Shown: piece by piece, positions 18,740-26,602 of the stretch
How positions within the stretch are numbered: the stretch's first letter is position 1
Layout: each line of letters starts with the position of its first letter
From: Desulfobacteraceae bacterium
GTDB taxonomy: Bacteria > Desulfobacterota > Desulfobacteria > Desulfobacterales > Desulfosalsimonadaceae
Direction of reading: 5' to 3'
Assembly: GCA_021737545.1 (NCBI GenBank)
Contig: JAIPDT010000003.1
Location: 1 to 58,253, forward strand
Length of the DNA: 58,253 nt
Notes under the pieces: model-generated
What the model saw: only the letters and a program-made list of their open reading frames with translations
The model's database searches: none
What the model was told of the DNA's origin: nothing
Program-made: the position numbers and the translations under genes

Positions 18740-19573
18740 ATGCCAAACAGCGCAATTCTCATATCCGTTATTACCTTTATCTACGGCCTGGCCCTGGTAT
18801 TCTACATCGGCTGCTGGATATTTAAAAAAGAACTGCCCGGCAAGCTGGGCACCTGGACCCTGATTGCCGCGGCTGCCGGAAATGCCGCCGGGTTTGTGCT
18901 TCGTTGGATCGAATCCCACCAAATGGGATACGGATACGTACCCCTGTCAAACATCTACGAATCACTGATTTTCTTTGCCCTTTGCGTGGCCGGCATTTAC
19001 CTGTTTGTTGAGTTCAAGTACAAAGTACGCACCATCGGTGTGTTTGCCTCGCTGTTCTCATTTCTGGCCGTGGCCTATGCGTCGCTTCCCTCGGTGGAAA
19101 GCAACATTGAGCCCTTGATCCCTGCGCTGCAGAGCAACTGGCTTATTGCTCACGTTATAACCTGCTTTATCGGCTATGCCGCATTTGCCATAGCCTGCGG
19201 CATCAGCCTCCTGTACCTGATCAAGTCGGCGGAAAACAATCCGGCTTCAGGCGTTACAGACCGTATCCCGGACCTCGACTCTCTGGATGATTTAACCCAC
19301 CAGATGATTACGTTCGGATTTCTCTTTTTGTCCATTGGCATCATTACCGGTGCTATCTGGGCCAACCAGGCCTGGGGGCGATACTGGGGCTGGGATCCGA
19401 AGGAAACATGGTCGCTGATTACCTGGCTGATTTACGCCACCCTGCTTCATGCCCGGCTCATGAGGGGGTGGACCGGAAAAAGAATAGCAATTCTCTGCTG
19501 CATAGGTTTTGCGGCGGTGCTGTTTACTTATTTCGGAGTGAACTTGTTGCCCGGACTGCACAGCTATCAGTAA
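18740..19573 (+). CDS. ccsA: cytochrome c biogenesis protein CcsA/ResC
   Basis: The haem-handling partner of ResB, with about eight transmembrane helices. The tryptophan-rich WWD-type segment WGWDPKETWSL lies at about residues 216-226, and histidines in the flanking helices (for example in LIAHVIT and LLHARL) are probable haem ligands. I chose the ATG at 18740 because AGGA sits 7 nt upstream; an in-frame TTG at 18722 has no ribosome binding site. Together with resB this is a complete System II, consistent with a deltaproteobacterium. Confidence 0.93.
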   Translation: MPNSAILISVITFIYGLALVFYIGCWIFKKELPGKLGTWTLIAAAAGNAAGFVLRWIESHQMGYGYVPLSNIYESLIFFALCVAGIYLFVEFKYKVRTIGVFASLFSFLAVAYASLPSVESNIEPLIPALQSNWLIAHVITCFIGYAAFAIACGISLLYLIKSAENNPASGVTDRIPDLDSLDDLTHQMITFGFLFLSIGIITGAIWANQAWGRYWGWDPKETWSLITWLIYATLLHARLMRGWTGKRIAILCCIGFAAVLFTYFGVNLLPGLHSYQ

Positions 19574-19733
19574 AAGAAAAACGATTTTCTATTTTTAATT
19601 GACAATTTTATTCAAACCCGCTATTGGATTTTCCTTGAAGATAACCTTGGGACGGATACTTAATATATTTGTATAAACAATAAAGCGTATTAAGAATAAA
19701 CGATGAACCACCAACAGTTTTAACGGAGTACCC

Positions 19734-20369
19734 ATGAGCACACAATCGGACAACCAAACGGCCTCTGCCGTAAATCGATCCTCCGGCTGGGTAATATTCG
19801 TTTTTTTCCTGATCGGACTCATCGCAAGTATGATCACCGGCTGGACGGCCTTCCCGAAACTACTTTACTCCACTAAAGAACAACCGATAGATTTCAGCCA
19901 CAAGGTACATATAGAGCAGCTCGGCGACTGCCGGGCCTGCCATTTTTTCAGGGATGACGGCTCTTTTTCAGGCGCACCGAGCCTTGATGAATGCAAAGAT
20001 TGTCACATGTATCCCATGACGGGCAATCCCAACGAGCAGAAATTTATAGAGGAATATATAGAAAAGGACAAAGAAGTCCCGTGGTTAAATTACGCCGAAC
20101 AGCCGCCCTGCGTGTTTTTCTCCCATGCCGCCCACGTAAAGGGATCCGACATGCAGTGCGAAACATGCCACGGCGACATGGGGCATTCCGATTCCCTGCG
20201 CGAGTACCAGGAGAACCGGATTACCGGCTACAGTCGGGATATCTGGGGATACAGCATGCTGCCCATAGGTGAGGCCGAACACGGTCCTAGGCAGAAAATG
20301 AACGATTGTGCGGCATGTCATTTAAAAAAGACCGGAAGCAAGGGCGATTGCTTCCAGTGCCACAAGTAG
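19734..20369 (+). CDS. qrcA: menaquinone reductase, multihaem cytochrome c subunit QrcA
   Basis: QrcA accepts electrons from periplasmic type I cytochrome c3 and feeds the quinone reductase complex. The 211-residue protein has an uncleaved-looking N-terminal helix (about 18-40), so it is membrane-anchored with the haem domain in the periplasm. Canonical CXXCH motifs occur at 66-70, 87-91, 142-146, 192-196 and 206-210, giving five haems; the family is described as hexahaem, and the sixth is not visible as CXXCH. A lone CVFFSH (126-131) in a conserved-looking segment could be a non-standard site. GGAG precedes the ATG. First gene of the qrc operon. Confidence 0.93.
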   Translation: MSTQSDNQTASAVNRSSGWVIFVFFLIGLIASMITGWTAFPKLLYSTKEQPIDFSHKVHIEQLGDCRACHFFRDDGSFSGAPSLDECKDCHMYPMTGNPNEQKFIEEYIEKDKEVPWLNYAEQPPCVFFSHAAHVKGSDMQCETCHGDMGHSDSLREYQENRITGYSRDIWGYSMLPIGEAEHGPRQKMNDCAACHLKKTGSKGDCFQCHK

Positions 20370-20436
20370 CTGAAGTGTTAAAATATACCAAAAATACAAC
20401 TGGTGTCATGCGGATATATGAATAAGGGGTAAATTC

Positions 20437-22719
20437 ATGAAAATCGATCGCAGATGTTTCTTGTCATTTGTCATCGGAGGAGCTCTCGGCACGGCTTTGA
20501 CGCCGGTGCCCTGGAAACTCACGGACGACATCGCAATCTGGACTCAGAACTGGCCCTGGACGCCGGTACCCGAAGAGGGCCCGAGCATATACAAGAAATC
20601 CGTATGCACCATTTGCTCCGGCGGCGGATGCGGAATCAATGTGCGTACAATCAAGGGGCAAGCAAAAAAAATCGAAGGACAGCCGGATTACCCCGTCAAC
20701 CGGGGCAGCATATGCCCCCTGGGCATATCCGCCACCCAGCACCTCTACGGTCCGTCACGTATACAGTCTCCTTTGAAGCGGGCGGGCAAACGCGGCGAAG
20801 GTCGATGGGAAAAGATTTCCTGGGATGAAGCGATTTCCACGGTTTCTGAAAAACTATCCGCACTGCGGAACCAAAAAAAACCGCACACCGTAACCTGCAT
20901 TGCCGGATCCGATCGGGGCACCGTTGCGTACCTGCTTGAACGGTTTTTAACCGCCTACGGGTCTCCCAATTTCATACGGGCGCTTTCTTCTTTTGATGCC
21001 TACGAATTGGCTTTTTCTCTGACCCAGGGACAGCAGGGGACACTCGGCTATGATCTGGCAAATTCAGACTTTATTGTAAGCTTTGGCGCCGAATTAATGG
21101 ACGGCTGGGGAACAGCGGGACAGATGTTTTCCTTATATCCCGGCAACGGCAAAAAAAGCAACCTTGTCCAGGTAGAGCCTCGACTATCAGATACCGCCGC
21201 AATGGCAAACCAATGGATCGCCGCCAAACCTGGAACCGAAAGCGCGCTTGCCCTGGGGATTGCTCATGTAATCGTTAGGGACAATCTGTATAACAAAAAT
21301 TTTATAAACAACCATTGCTTTGGTTTCGAGGACTGGGAAGATAAAAACGGCAAGGCGCACCAGGGGTACCGCAGTTTGCTTAGACAGTATCCCCCGGCAA
21401 AAGTCGCCGAAACCACCGGCATTGACAAAGGCACCATCGAATCCTTGGCTCGCGGTTTTGCCCGCGCCAAAAGACCGGTCGCCATCGGCGGCCGCGGCGG
21501 CCACCTGGCCTCGGGCGGCCTTGATGAAGCCCTGGCCGTTCAAGCCTTAAATGCCTTGGTGGGAAACATTAACCAGCCGGGCGGGGTTGTGGTGGTACCG
21601 GAACCGGATTATCTGAGCTGGTCTGAAATGAAGACCGACAAGACCGCCTCTGAAGGACTCCGGCAGCCGCGAATTGATGAAGCCGGTACGGACAAGTTCC
21701 CCAACACGCGGTTTCTTCTTAACCGGATTCCCGAAGCTATCAACAGGGCAAAGGGCGAATCCCCGATCCAGGCGCTGCTCGTTACCGGAGGCAATCCTCT
21801 TTACACCATGCCCAATACTGAGGCAGCCAAAAAGGCGTTTGACAAGATTCCATTTATCGCCAGTTTTTCCACTTATATGGACGAAACCGCCCAGCATGCA
21901 GATATCCTGCTTCCCAACCACCATTTTCTGGAGCGCTACGAGGATGTGCCCACCCCGGCGGGCACCCCCACAAGAGTGATCGGCTTGACTCGTCCGGTGG
22001 TCAAGCCCCGGTTTGACACCCTTCATATCGGTGATGTAATTATCCGGATAGCCGGTTCCCTTGGCGGTTTCATCGGGCAGGCCTTTCCATGGAAAAACTA
22101 CCAGGAATTTTTAAAACAAACCCTTTCCAAGCAATGGGAAACCCTTGAAAAACAAGGTTACTGGGTGGATTCTGAATTTATTCCGCCCAGATGGGCAAGG
22201 GCGTTTAACACTCCCTCGGGTAAATATGAATTCTACCCGCAGGAACGTAACAACCCATCAGGCAAGGACACGGATGCTCTGCCCGGATTCCGGCCCGCCG
22301 ATTTGCCCGGCAATCCGGATAAAATGCCGCTTACACTTTTACCCTACTCGTCTATACGGATCGCGGGCGGGGCCGTGGCAAACCCACCCTTTATGACCAA
22401 AACCGTGGATGCCGACGTAATCAGGAACAACGACATATTCGTGGAACTAAATCCCGGGACTGCAAAAAAATTAGGGTTTTCCGAAGGCGATGCCGCGATC
22501 TTGAAAACCCCCGCCGGCGAGGCCAGGGTTCGCATTCATCTGTTTGAAGGCCTTATGCCGGGATTGGTGGCCATGCCCACCGGTCTGGGCAGAAACGCAT
22601 TCAGTTCTTACATAGCCGGCAAGGGGGCCAATGTCAATGCCCTGCTCGCAGATATTGCCGAACCCGGATCCGGGCTAAACAAGGCATGGGCAAGCCGCGC
22701 ATCGCTGGTCAAAGCATAA
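20437..22719 (+). CDS. qrcB: menaquinone reductase, molybdopterin-oxidoreductase-like subunit QrcB
   Basis: A large periplasmic subunit (760 residues) of the molybdopterin oxidoreductase fold. In characterised Qrc complexes it lacks molybdenum and serves as an electron-transfer scaffold. The N-terminus has a twin-arginine-like stretch (DRRCFLSF) and hydrophobic segment, suggesting Tat export. Cysteines C57, C60, C65 and C93 form the [4Fe-4S] pattern CX2CX4CX27C. The core has GSDRGTVAYL, GGRGGHLASGG and VTGGNPLYTMP; the C-terminal dinucleotide-like domain starts near 625. The RBS AAGGGG lies close to the ATG. The gene follows qrcA by 67 nt. Confidence 0.93.
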   Translation: MKIDRRCFLSFVIGGALGTALTPVPWKLTDDIAIWTQNWPWTPVPEEGPSIYKKSVCTICSGGGCGINVRTIKGQAKKIEGQPDYPVNRGSICPLGISATQHLYGPSRIQSPLKRAGKRGEGRWEKISWDEAISTVSEKLSALRNQKKPHTVTCIAGSDRGTVAYLLERFLTAYGSPNFIRALSSFDAYELAFSLTQGQQGTLGYDLANSDFIVSFGAELMDGWGTAGQMFSLYPGNGKKSNLVQVEPRLSDTAAMANQWIAAKPGTESALALGIAHVIVRDNLYNKNFINNHCFGFEDWEDKNGKAHQGYRSLLRQYPPAKVAETTGIDKGTIESLARGFARAKRPVAIGGRGGHLASGGLDEALAVQALNALVGNINQPGGVVVVPEPDYLSWSEMKTDKTASEGLRQPRIDEAGTDKFPNTRFLLNRIPEAINRAKGESPIQALLVTGGNPLYTMPNTEAAKKAFDKIPFIASFSTYMDETAQHADILLPNHHFLERYEDVPTPAGTPTRVIGLTRPVVKPRFDTLHIGDVIIRIAGSLGGFIGQAFPWKNYQEFLKQTLSKQWETLEKQGYWVDSEFIPPRWARAFNTPSGKYEFYPQERNNPSGKDTDALPGFRPADLPGNPDKMPLTLLPYSSIRIAGGAVANPPFMTKTVDADVIRNNDIFVELNPGTAKKLGFSEGDAAILKTPAGEARVRIHLFEGLMPGLVAMPTGLGRNAFSSYIAGKGANVNALLADIAEPGSGLNKAWASRASLVKA

Positions 22720-22764
22720 TGCAGCCATCATCCTTGATACGGTAACCATATAAAGAGGTTTTTG

Positions 22765-23586
22765 ATGACAAAACAAGAACAACACACCAGTACAAAACGT
22801 TACGGGATGGTAATTGATCTCGACAGGTGTACCGGATGCGGGGCATGCATGGTGGCCTGCTATGCGGAAAACAACGTTCCGTTCAGCAAGGACGAATCCG
22901 ACAAGATGCTGACCCTGAACTGGATCCGGGTTTTCAAGGTCGACAACGGCAAGCCCTTTCCTGACACGGAAATCTGCTACATCCCCAAGCCATGCATGCA
23001 GTGCGACGGCGAACACATGGACGGACATTCCCCCTGCGTTTCGGTATGCCCTGCAGTGGCAACCGACTATGATCATCTCACAGGCATTGTCAGCCAGATC
23101 TATACCCGATGCTTCGGCTGCCGCTACTGCATGGCTGCATGCCCCTACCACGCCCGCAAATTCAACTGGTGGGATCCTGTCTGGCCCGCTGAGATGGAAA
23201 AATACTTAAATCCGGATGTTTCGGTTCGTATGCGCGGGGTGGTGGAAAAATGCTCCTTTTGTTACCATCGTTACCAGAAGGCAAGAAACAAAGCTTATCT
23301 GGAAGGCAGGGACGAGGTTTATGAGGACGAGTACCAGCCCGCATGCGTAGAGGCCTGCCCGACAAAAGCCATAACCTTCGGAGATCTTCTAAACCCCGAA
23401 CATCAGGTTTATAAGCTGAGCAAAAGCAGGAAAGCTTTCAGACTGCTTGAAAAGTTAAACACCAACCCCAAGGTCTATTACATGACCTCAAAAAAGTGGG
23501 TACGGCGTAAGACCGATAATTACATAGAAAACGAATCACCCGGGGAAACAAGAAACTCCAGTAAAACGCAGAAAGCATCACATTAA
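22765..23586 (+). CDS. qrcC: menaquinone reductase, iron-sulfur subunit QrcC
   Basis: A 273-residue ferredoxin-type subunit that wires QrcB and QrcA to the membrane subunit. Four cysteine groups are visible: CTGCGACMVAC near residue 22, CMQC...CVSVCP near 77-95, CFGCRYCMAACP near 115 and CSFC...CVEACP between about 162 and 200, consistent with four cubane clusters as in the NrfC/PsrB family. GAGG lies 6 nt before the ATG at 22765; an in-frame TTG directly before it is less likely. There is no signal peptide of its own; export with QrcB by Tat hitchhiking is the usual assumption. Confidence 0.93.
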   Translation: MTKQEQHTSTKRYGMVIDLDRCTGCGACMVACYAENNVPFSKDESDKMLTLNWIRVFKVDNGKPFPDTEICYIPKPCMQCDGEHMDGHSPCVSVCPAVATDYDHLTGIVSQIYTRCFGCRYCMAACPYHARKFNWWDPVWPAEMEKYLNPDVSVRMRGVVEKCSFCYHRYQKARNKAYLEGRDEVYEDEYQPACVEACPTKAITFGDLLNPEHQVYKLSKSRKAFRLLEKLNTNPKVYYMTSKKWVRRKTDNYIENESPGETRNSSKTQKASH

Positions 23587-23618
23587 ATCTTATACAAACA
23601 CCAAGGAGTCAACTGATC

Positions 23619-24857
23619 ATGACGACACCGGCAATTCCAGAAGGTGTAAAGCGATGCTCCACCGGAAAATTCGCACTTGGTCTGGCTGTGGCCGGCGCCG
23701 TGTTGCTGTGGGGCGTCTATGCCATGTTCCTGGTATGGTACAAGGGGTTAAATCAGACCGGTATGGACAATGCCTATGGATTCGCCCTCTGGATATGGGC
23801 TGACCTGGCCATTATCGCGTTTGGAGGAGGGGCCTTTTTCTCAGGGTTCCTTACCTATATAATTGGCAGAAAGGAGCTTAAAAGCATTATAAACTACGCA
23901 GTGATAATCGGCGTTATTTGTTATAGCTCCGCACTTTTGATTCTGGGCCTGGATGTCGGTCAGCCGCTTCGGGGGTGGTTTATCTTCTGGCACGCAAACG
24001 TACACTCCATGCTAACCGAGGTGGCATTCTGCCTGTCATTGTATTTAGGGGTGCTGGTCATTGAATTTATCCCGGTGGTGCTTGAAAACCCCAAGCTTGA
24101 CCGGTTTCGGTTTATCCATCACTTCAGCCACAATATGCACGAAGTAATGGCTGTATTTGCCGCCACTGGCGTTTTTCTTTCATTTTTCCATCAAGGCTCG
24201 CTCGGCGGGGTCGCCGGAGTACTCTACGGCCGTCCATTCAGCTTCAGAGAGGGACTGCTTATCTGGCCGTGGACCTTTTTTTTGTTTACCTGGTCTGCAG
24301 CCGCAGTGGGTCCCTGTGTTACGGTGCTTATCACCTGGCTTACAGAAAAAATTGCAGGGAAAAAGCTGGTCAAACAGGAAATTTTCCGGATGCTGGGCAA
24401 AATCTCCGGCTGGATGCTGCTTACCTACATGATCGCCAAGATAGCGGATACCTGGTACTGGGCCGCTGTAACAGCCCCTTCAAAGGGTTTTGCCCTTATG
24501 GATTTCTACACCAACAACCCGATATACGGCATCTGGATACTGATAGCCGAACTGGTGGTATGCGGACTGGTGCCCGCACTTATCCTTATTTCCCGCAAGG
24601 GCAGAGAAAACAACTTTCTGCTGGCAGGCGCCATGATACTGGCCGTAATAGGAATCGGTATTAACCGGTGGGTTATGATTTTGCAGGTAATGGCGGCTCC
24701 TTTGCTGCCTTTCCAGGATTGGTACATGTACATGCCGACCTGGCAGGAAATCGCCACCACAATTTTGCCGATCGCCTACGGAACGATCCTGATCATGCTG
24801 GCATACAGGTATTTGCCGATTTTTCCGCAGGAAAAAGAACTCAATCCCGGCAGTTAA
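23619..24857 (+). CDS. qrcD: menaquinone reductase, integral membrane subunit QrcD
   Basis: A 412-residue NrfD/PsrC-family membrane protein with about ten hydrophobic helices, expected to hold the menaquinone site of the complex. Characteristic stretches include GFALWIWADLAIIAFGGG near 50-67 and FIFWHANVHSMLTEVAF near 123-140. An AAGGAG box lies 10 nt upstream of the ATG. The complex as a whole links periplasmic hydrogen or formate oxidation, through cytochrome c3, to the menaquinone pool that supports QmoABC and sulfate respiration. It is followed at once by a small membrane-protein gene. Confidence 0.94.
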   Translation: MTTPAIPEGVKRCSTGKFALGLAVAGAVLLWGVYAMFLVWYKGLNQTGMDNAYGFALWIWADLAIIAFGGGAFFSGFLTYIIGRKELKSIINYAVIIGVICYSSALLILGLDVGQPLRGWFIFWHANVHSMLTEVAFCLSLYLGVLVIEFIPVVLENPKLDRFRFIHHFSHNMHEVMAVFAATGVFLSFFHQGSLGGVAGVLYGRPFSFREGLLIWPWTFFLFTWSAAAVGPCVTVLITWLTEKIAGKKLVKQEIFRMLGKISGWMLLTYMIAKIADTWYWAAVTAPSKGFALMDFYTNNPIYGIWILIAELVVCGLVPALILISRKGRENNFLLAGAMILAVIGIGINRWVMILQVMAAPLLPFQDWYMYMPTWQEIATTILPIAYGTILIMLAYRYLPIFPQEKELNPGS

Positions 24858-24881
24858 TGCCGTATAAAGGAGGGGCCTGAT

Positions 24882-25046
24882 ATGTTTCCTTTTATATTCG
24901 AATGGGAATGGGACATTGCACACCTGGTATTCATGGGAGCCGCGGGTTTCGCTGTGAGCATTATCGGCGCGGGCATTACCTACTGCATCCTCAAAACAAT
25001 CTATGACACTGCAACTGAAGATGGCGGAGAAAAAGGACACCATTAA
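24882..25046 (+). CDS. 54-residue single-helix membrane protein at the end of the qrc operon
   Basis: A short gene lies 24 nt after the qrcD stop with an excellent Shine-Dalgarno (AAAGGAGG, about 8 nt before ATG 24882). The product starts MFPFIFEWEWDIAHLVFMG, continues with a hydrophobic helix (about 15-37, rich in Gly, Ala and Ile) and ends in an acidic and histidine tail (TEDGGEKGHH). It is followed by the terminator at 25109-25148, so it closes the operon. I do not recognise a named family. Its position and size suggest an accessory or assembly subunit of the Qrc complex, as small single-helix proteins do in many respiratory complexes; this is inference. Confidence 0.78.
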   Translation: MFPFIFEWEWDIAHLVFMGAAGFAVSIIGAGITYCILKTIYDTATEDGGEKGHH

Positions 25047-25108
25047 TTCCGTAAAAAACGAGAGGCAGCGTTATTAAAATCTTTAATTGTCTGAAGCATT
25101 CTTATAAG

Positions 25109-25148
25109 CGCCACACTCCCATGCCAGGAAATGAGTGTGGCGTTTTTT
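25109..25148 (+). terminator. rho-independent terminator of the qrc operon
   Basis: CGCCACACTC (25109-25118) and GAGTGTGGCG (25133-25142) form a perfect 10-bp stem with a 14-nt loop, followed by six T. Confidence 0.92.
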
Positions 25149-25188
25149 GATCAGATTTCAAATTTTGATGGTTCCGTAAAAAGCTTCT

Positions 25189-25207
25189 AACCTCATTTGA
25201 GGTTTTT
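25189..25207 (+). terminator. second weak terminator-like hairpin before murA
   Basis: AACCTC and GAGGTT (25189-25194, 25199-25204) pair around ATTT and are followed by T residues. The stretch around it (about 25149-25260) is A/T-rich, contains no gene and may be part of a dispersed repeat. Confidence 0.45.
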
Positions 25208-25307
25208 ATAGAAAGAAAGCCCTGCGGTCGGGGTCAGTTTTTTCGCAAAATGCCTCAGCAGAGTAGAAATTTTTTTAAAAACACGCCTATCTTTAAGGTA
25301 AAACAGC

Positions 25308-26585
25308 TTGGATGCCATTCTAATTAAAGGGGGAAACAGGTTAAACGGAGAAGTCAGGATCAGCGGCGCCAAGAATGCTGCTTTGCCGATGCTGGCTGCT
25401 TCCCTTTTAGTCGGGGGCAAATTCTGTTTTGAAAATGTTCCTGAATTAAAAGACATTGAAAGCATTCTCCAGCTGATATCCTACATGGGGGCGGAAGTTG
25501 AACGCCGGGACCGCAGTGTCTCGATAGACACCCGGGATTTAAACAATATTGAAGCCCCTTACGAAATCGTCCGCAAAATGCGGGCCTCGGTTCTGGTACT
25601 CGGACCGCTAGTGGCCAGGCTTAAACGCGCCCGGGTATCGCTTCCGGGCGGATGCGCCATCGGAGCACGACCCATTAACATGCATATGGACGGCTTGTCC
25701 CGGCTGGGGGCGAAAATCACCCTGGAACACGGCTATGTGGAAGCAGAGGCCTCCGAGTTAACAGGCAATGAGATCTTTTTTGACGTACCTACTGTTACTG
25801 GTACGGAAAACCTCATGATGGCCGCTGCTCTGGCCAAAGGAACCACCGTGATCAGAAACGCTGCAAAAGAGCCTGAAATAGCAGCCCTGGCGGAAATGCT
25901 TAACCGGATGGGCGCGGATATTTCAGGTGCGGGCAGCCCGGTTATCACAATAAAAGGGGTTGATAAGCTTTCATCTGTATCGGCCAGGATTATTCCGGAT
26001 CGTATTGAAACCGGCACATACATGGTAGCCGCCGCGCTCACGGGCGGAACCATTCGGATTAACGAAGCCGAGCCCGAACATCTCAAGGCGATTATATCAA
26101 AACTCCGGGAGACCGGAGCAAAGGTAGATGTAGAAACGAATTCCATTACCGTTACCGGCGGGCAGCCTATTCGCAGCGTGGATATAAAGACTCTGCCGTA
26201 TCCCGGCTTTCCCACCGACATGCAGGCCCAGTTCATGGTGCTCATGAGCGTGGCAAACGGGCTGAGCATAATTTCAGAAACCATATTTGAAAACCGTTTT
26301 ATCCATGTGCTGGAACTCCAGCGCATGGGCGCAGAAATTGAGGTTTCAGGGAATAACGCAATGGTGCGCGGGGTTGAAAAACTCTCCGGGGCGCCGGTGA
26401 TGGCTTCCGATCTCCGGGCAAGCGCATCCCTGGTGCTGGCAGGTCTTGTGGCAGAAGGCACCACCCGTATTAACCGGGTCTATCACCTGGACAGAGGCTA
26501 TGAGTCAATTGAACATAAATTCGGAGGCCTGGGTGCAAATATCCGCCGGGTGCCGGAAAACGCCGCCCCGGACAGCACCGCCTAA
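25308..26585 (+). CDS. murA: UDP-N-acetylglucosamine 1-carboxyvinyltransferase
   Basis: A cytosolic enzyme for the first committed step of peptidoglycan synthesis, transferring enolpyruvate from PEP to UDP-GlcNAc. 425 residues in the two-domain inside-out barrel, with [12 protein letters not shown] near 20-31, the catalytic loop [11 protein letters not shown] with C116 (fosfomycin target) and [10 protein letters not shown] near 303. The start is TTG at 25308: the homologous N-terminus (MDAILIKGG) begins there, and the nearby ATG at 25312 runs into a stop after two codons. AAGG lies about 9 nt upstream. It is followed by comEC after 17 nt. Confidence 0.97.
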   Translation: MDAILIKGGNRLNGEVRISGAKNAALPMLAASLLVGGKFCFENVPELKDIESILQLISYMGAEVERRDRSVSIDTRDLNNIEAPYEIVRKMRASVLVLGPLVARLKRARVSLPGGCAIGARPINMHMDGLSRLGAKITLEHGYVEAEASELTGNEIFFDVPTVTGTENLMMAAALAKGTTVIRNAAKEPEIAALAEMLNRMGADISGAGSPVITIKGVDKLSSVSARIIPDRIETGTYMVAAALTGGTIRINEAEPEHLKAIISKLRETGAKVDVETNSITVTGGQPIRSVDIKTLPYPGFPTDMQAQFMVLMSVANGLSIISETIFENRFIHVLELQRMGAEIEVSGNNAMVRGVEKLSGAPVMASDLRASASLVLAGLVAEGTTRINRVYHLDRGYESIEHKFGGLGANIRRVPENAAPDSTA

Positions 26586-26602
26586 AACCAAGCATCCCTG
26601 AA

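Noticed and set aside
19599-19627. Promoter for qrcA from TTGACA at 19599
   Set aside because: At 17 nt the -10 would be TATTGG, only three matches; I mention it as a possibility but do not call it.
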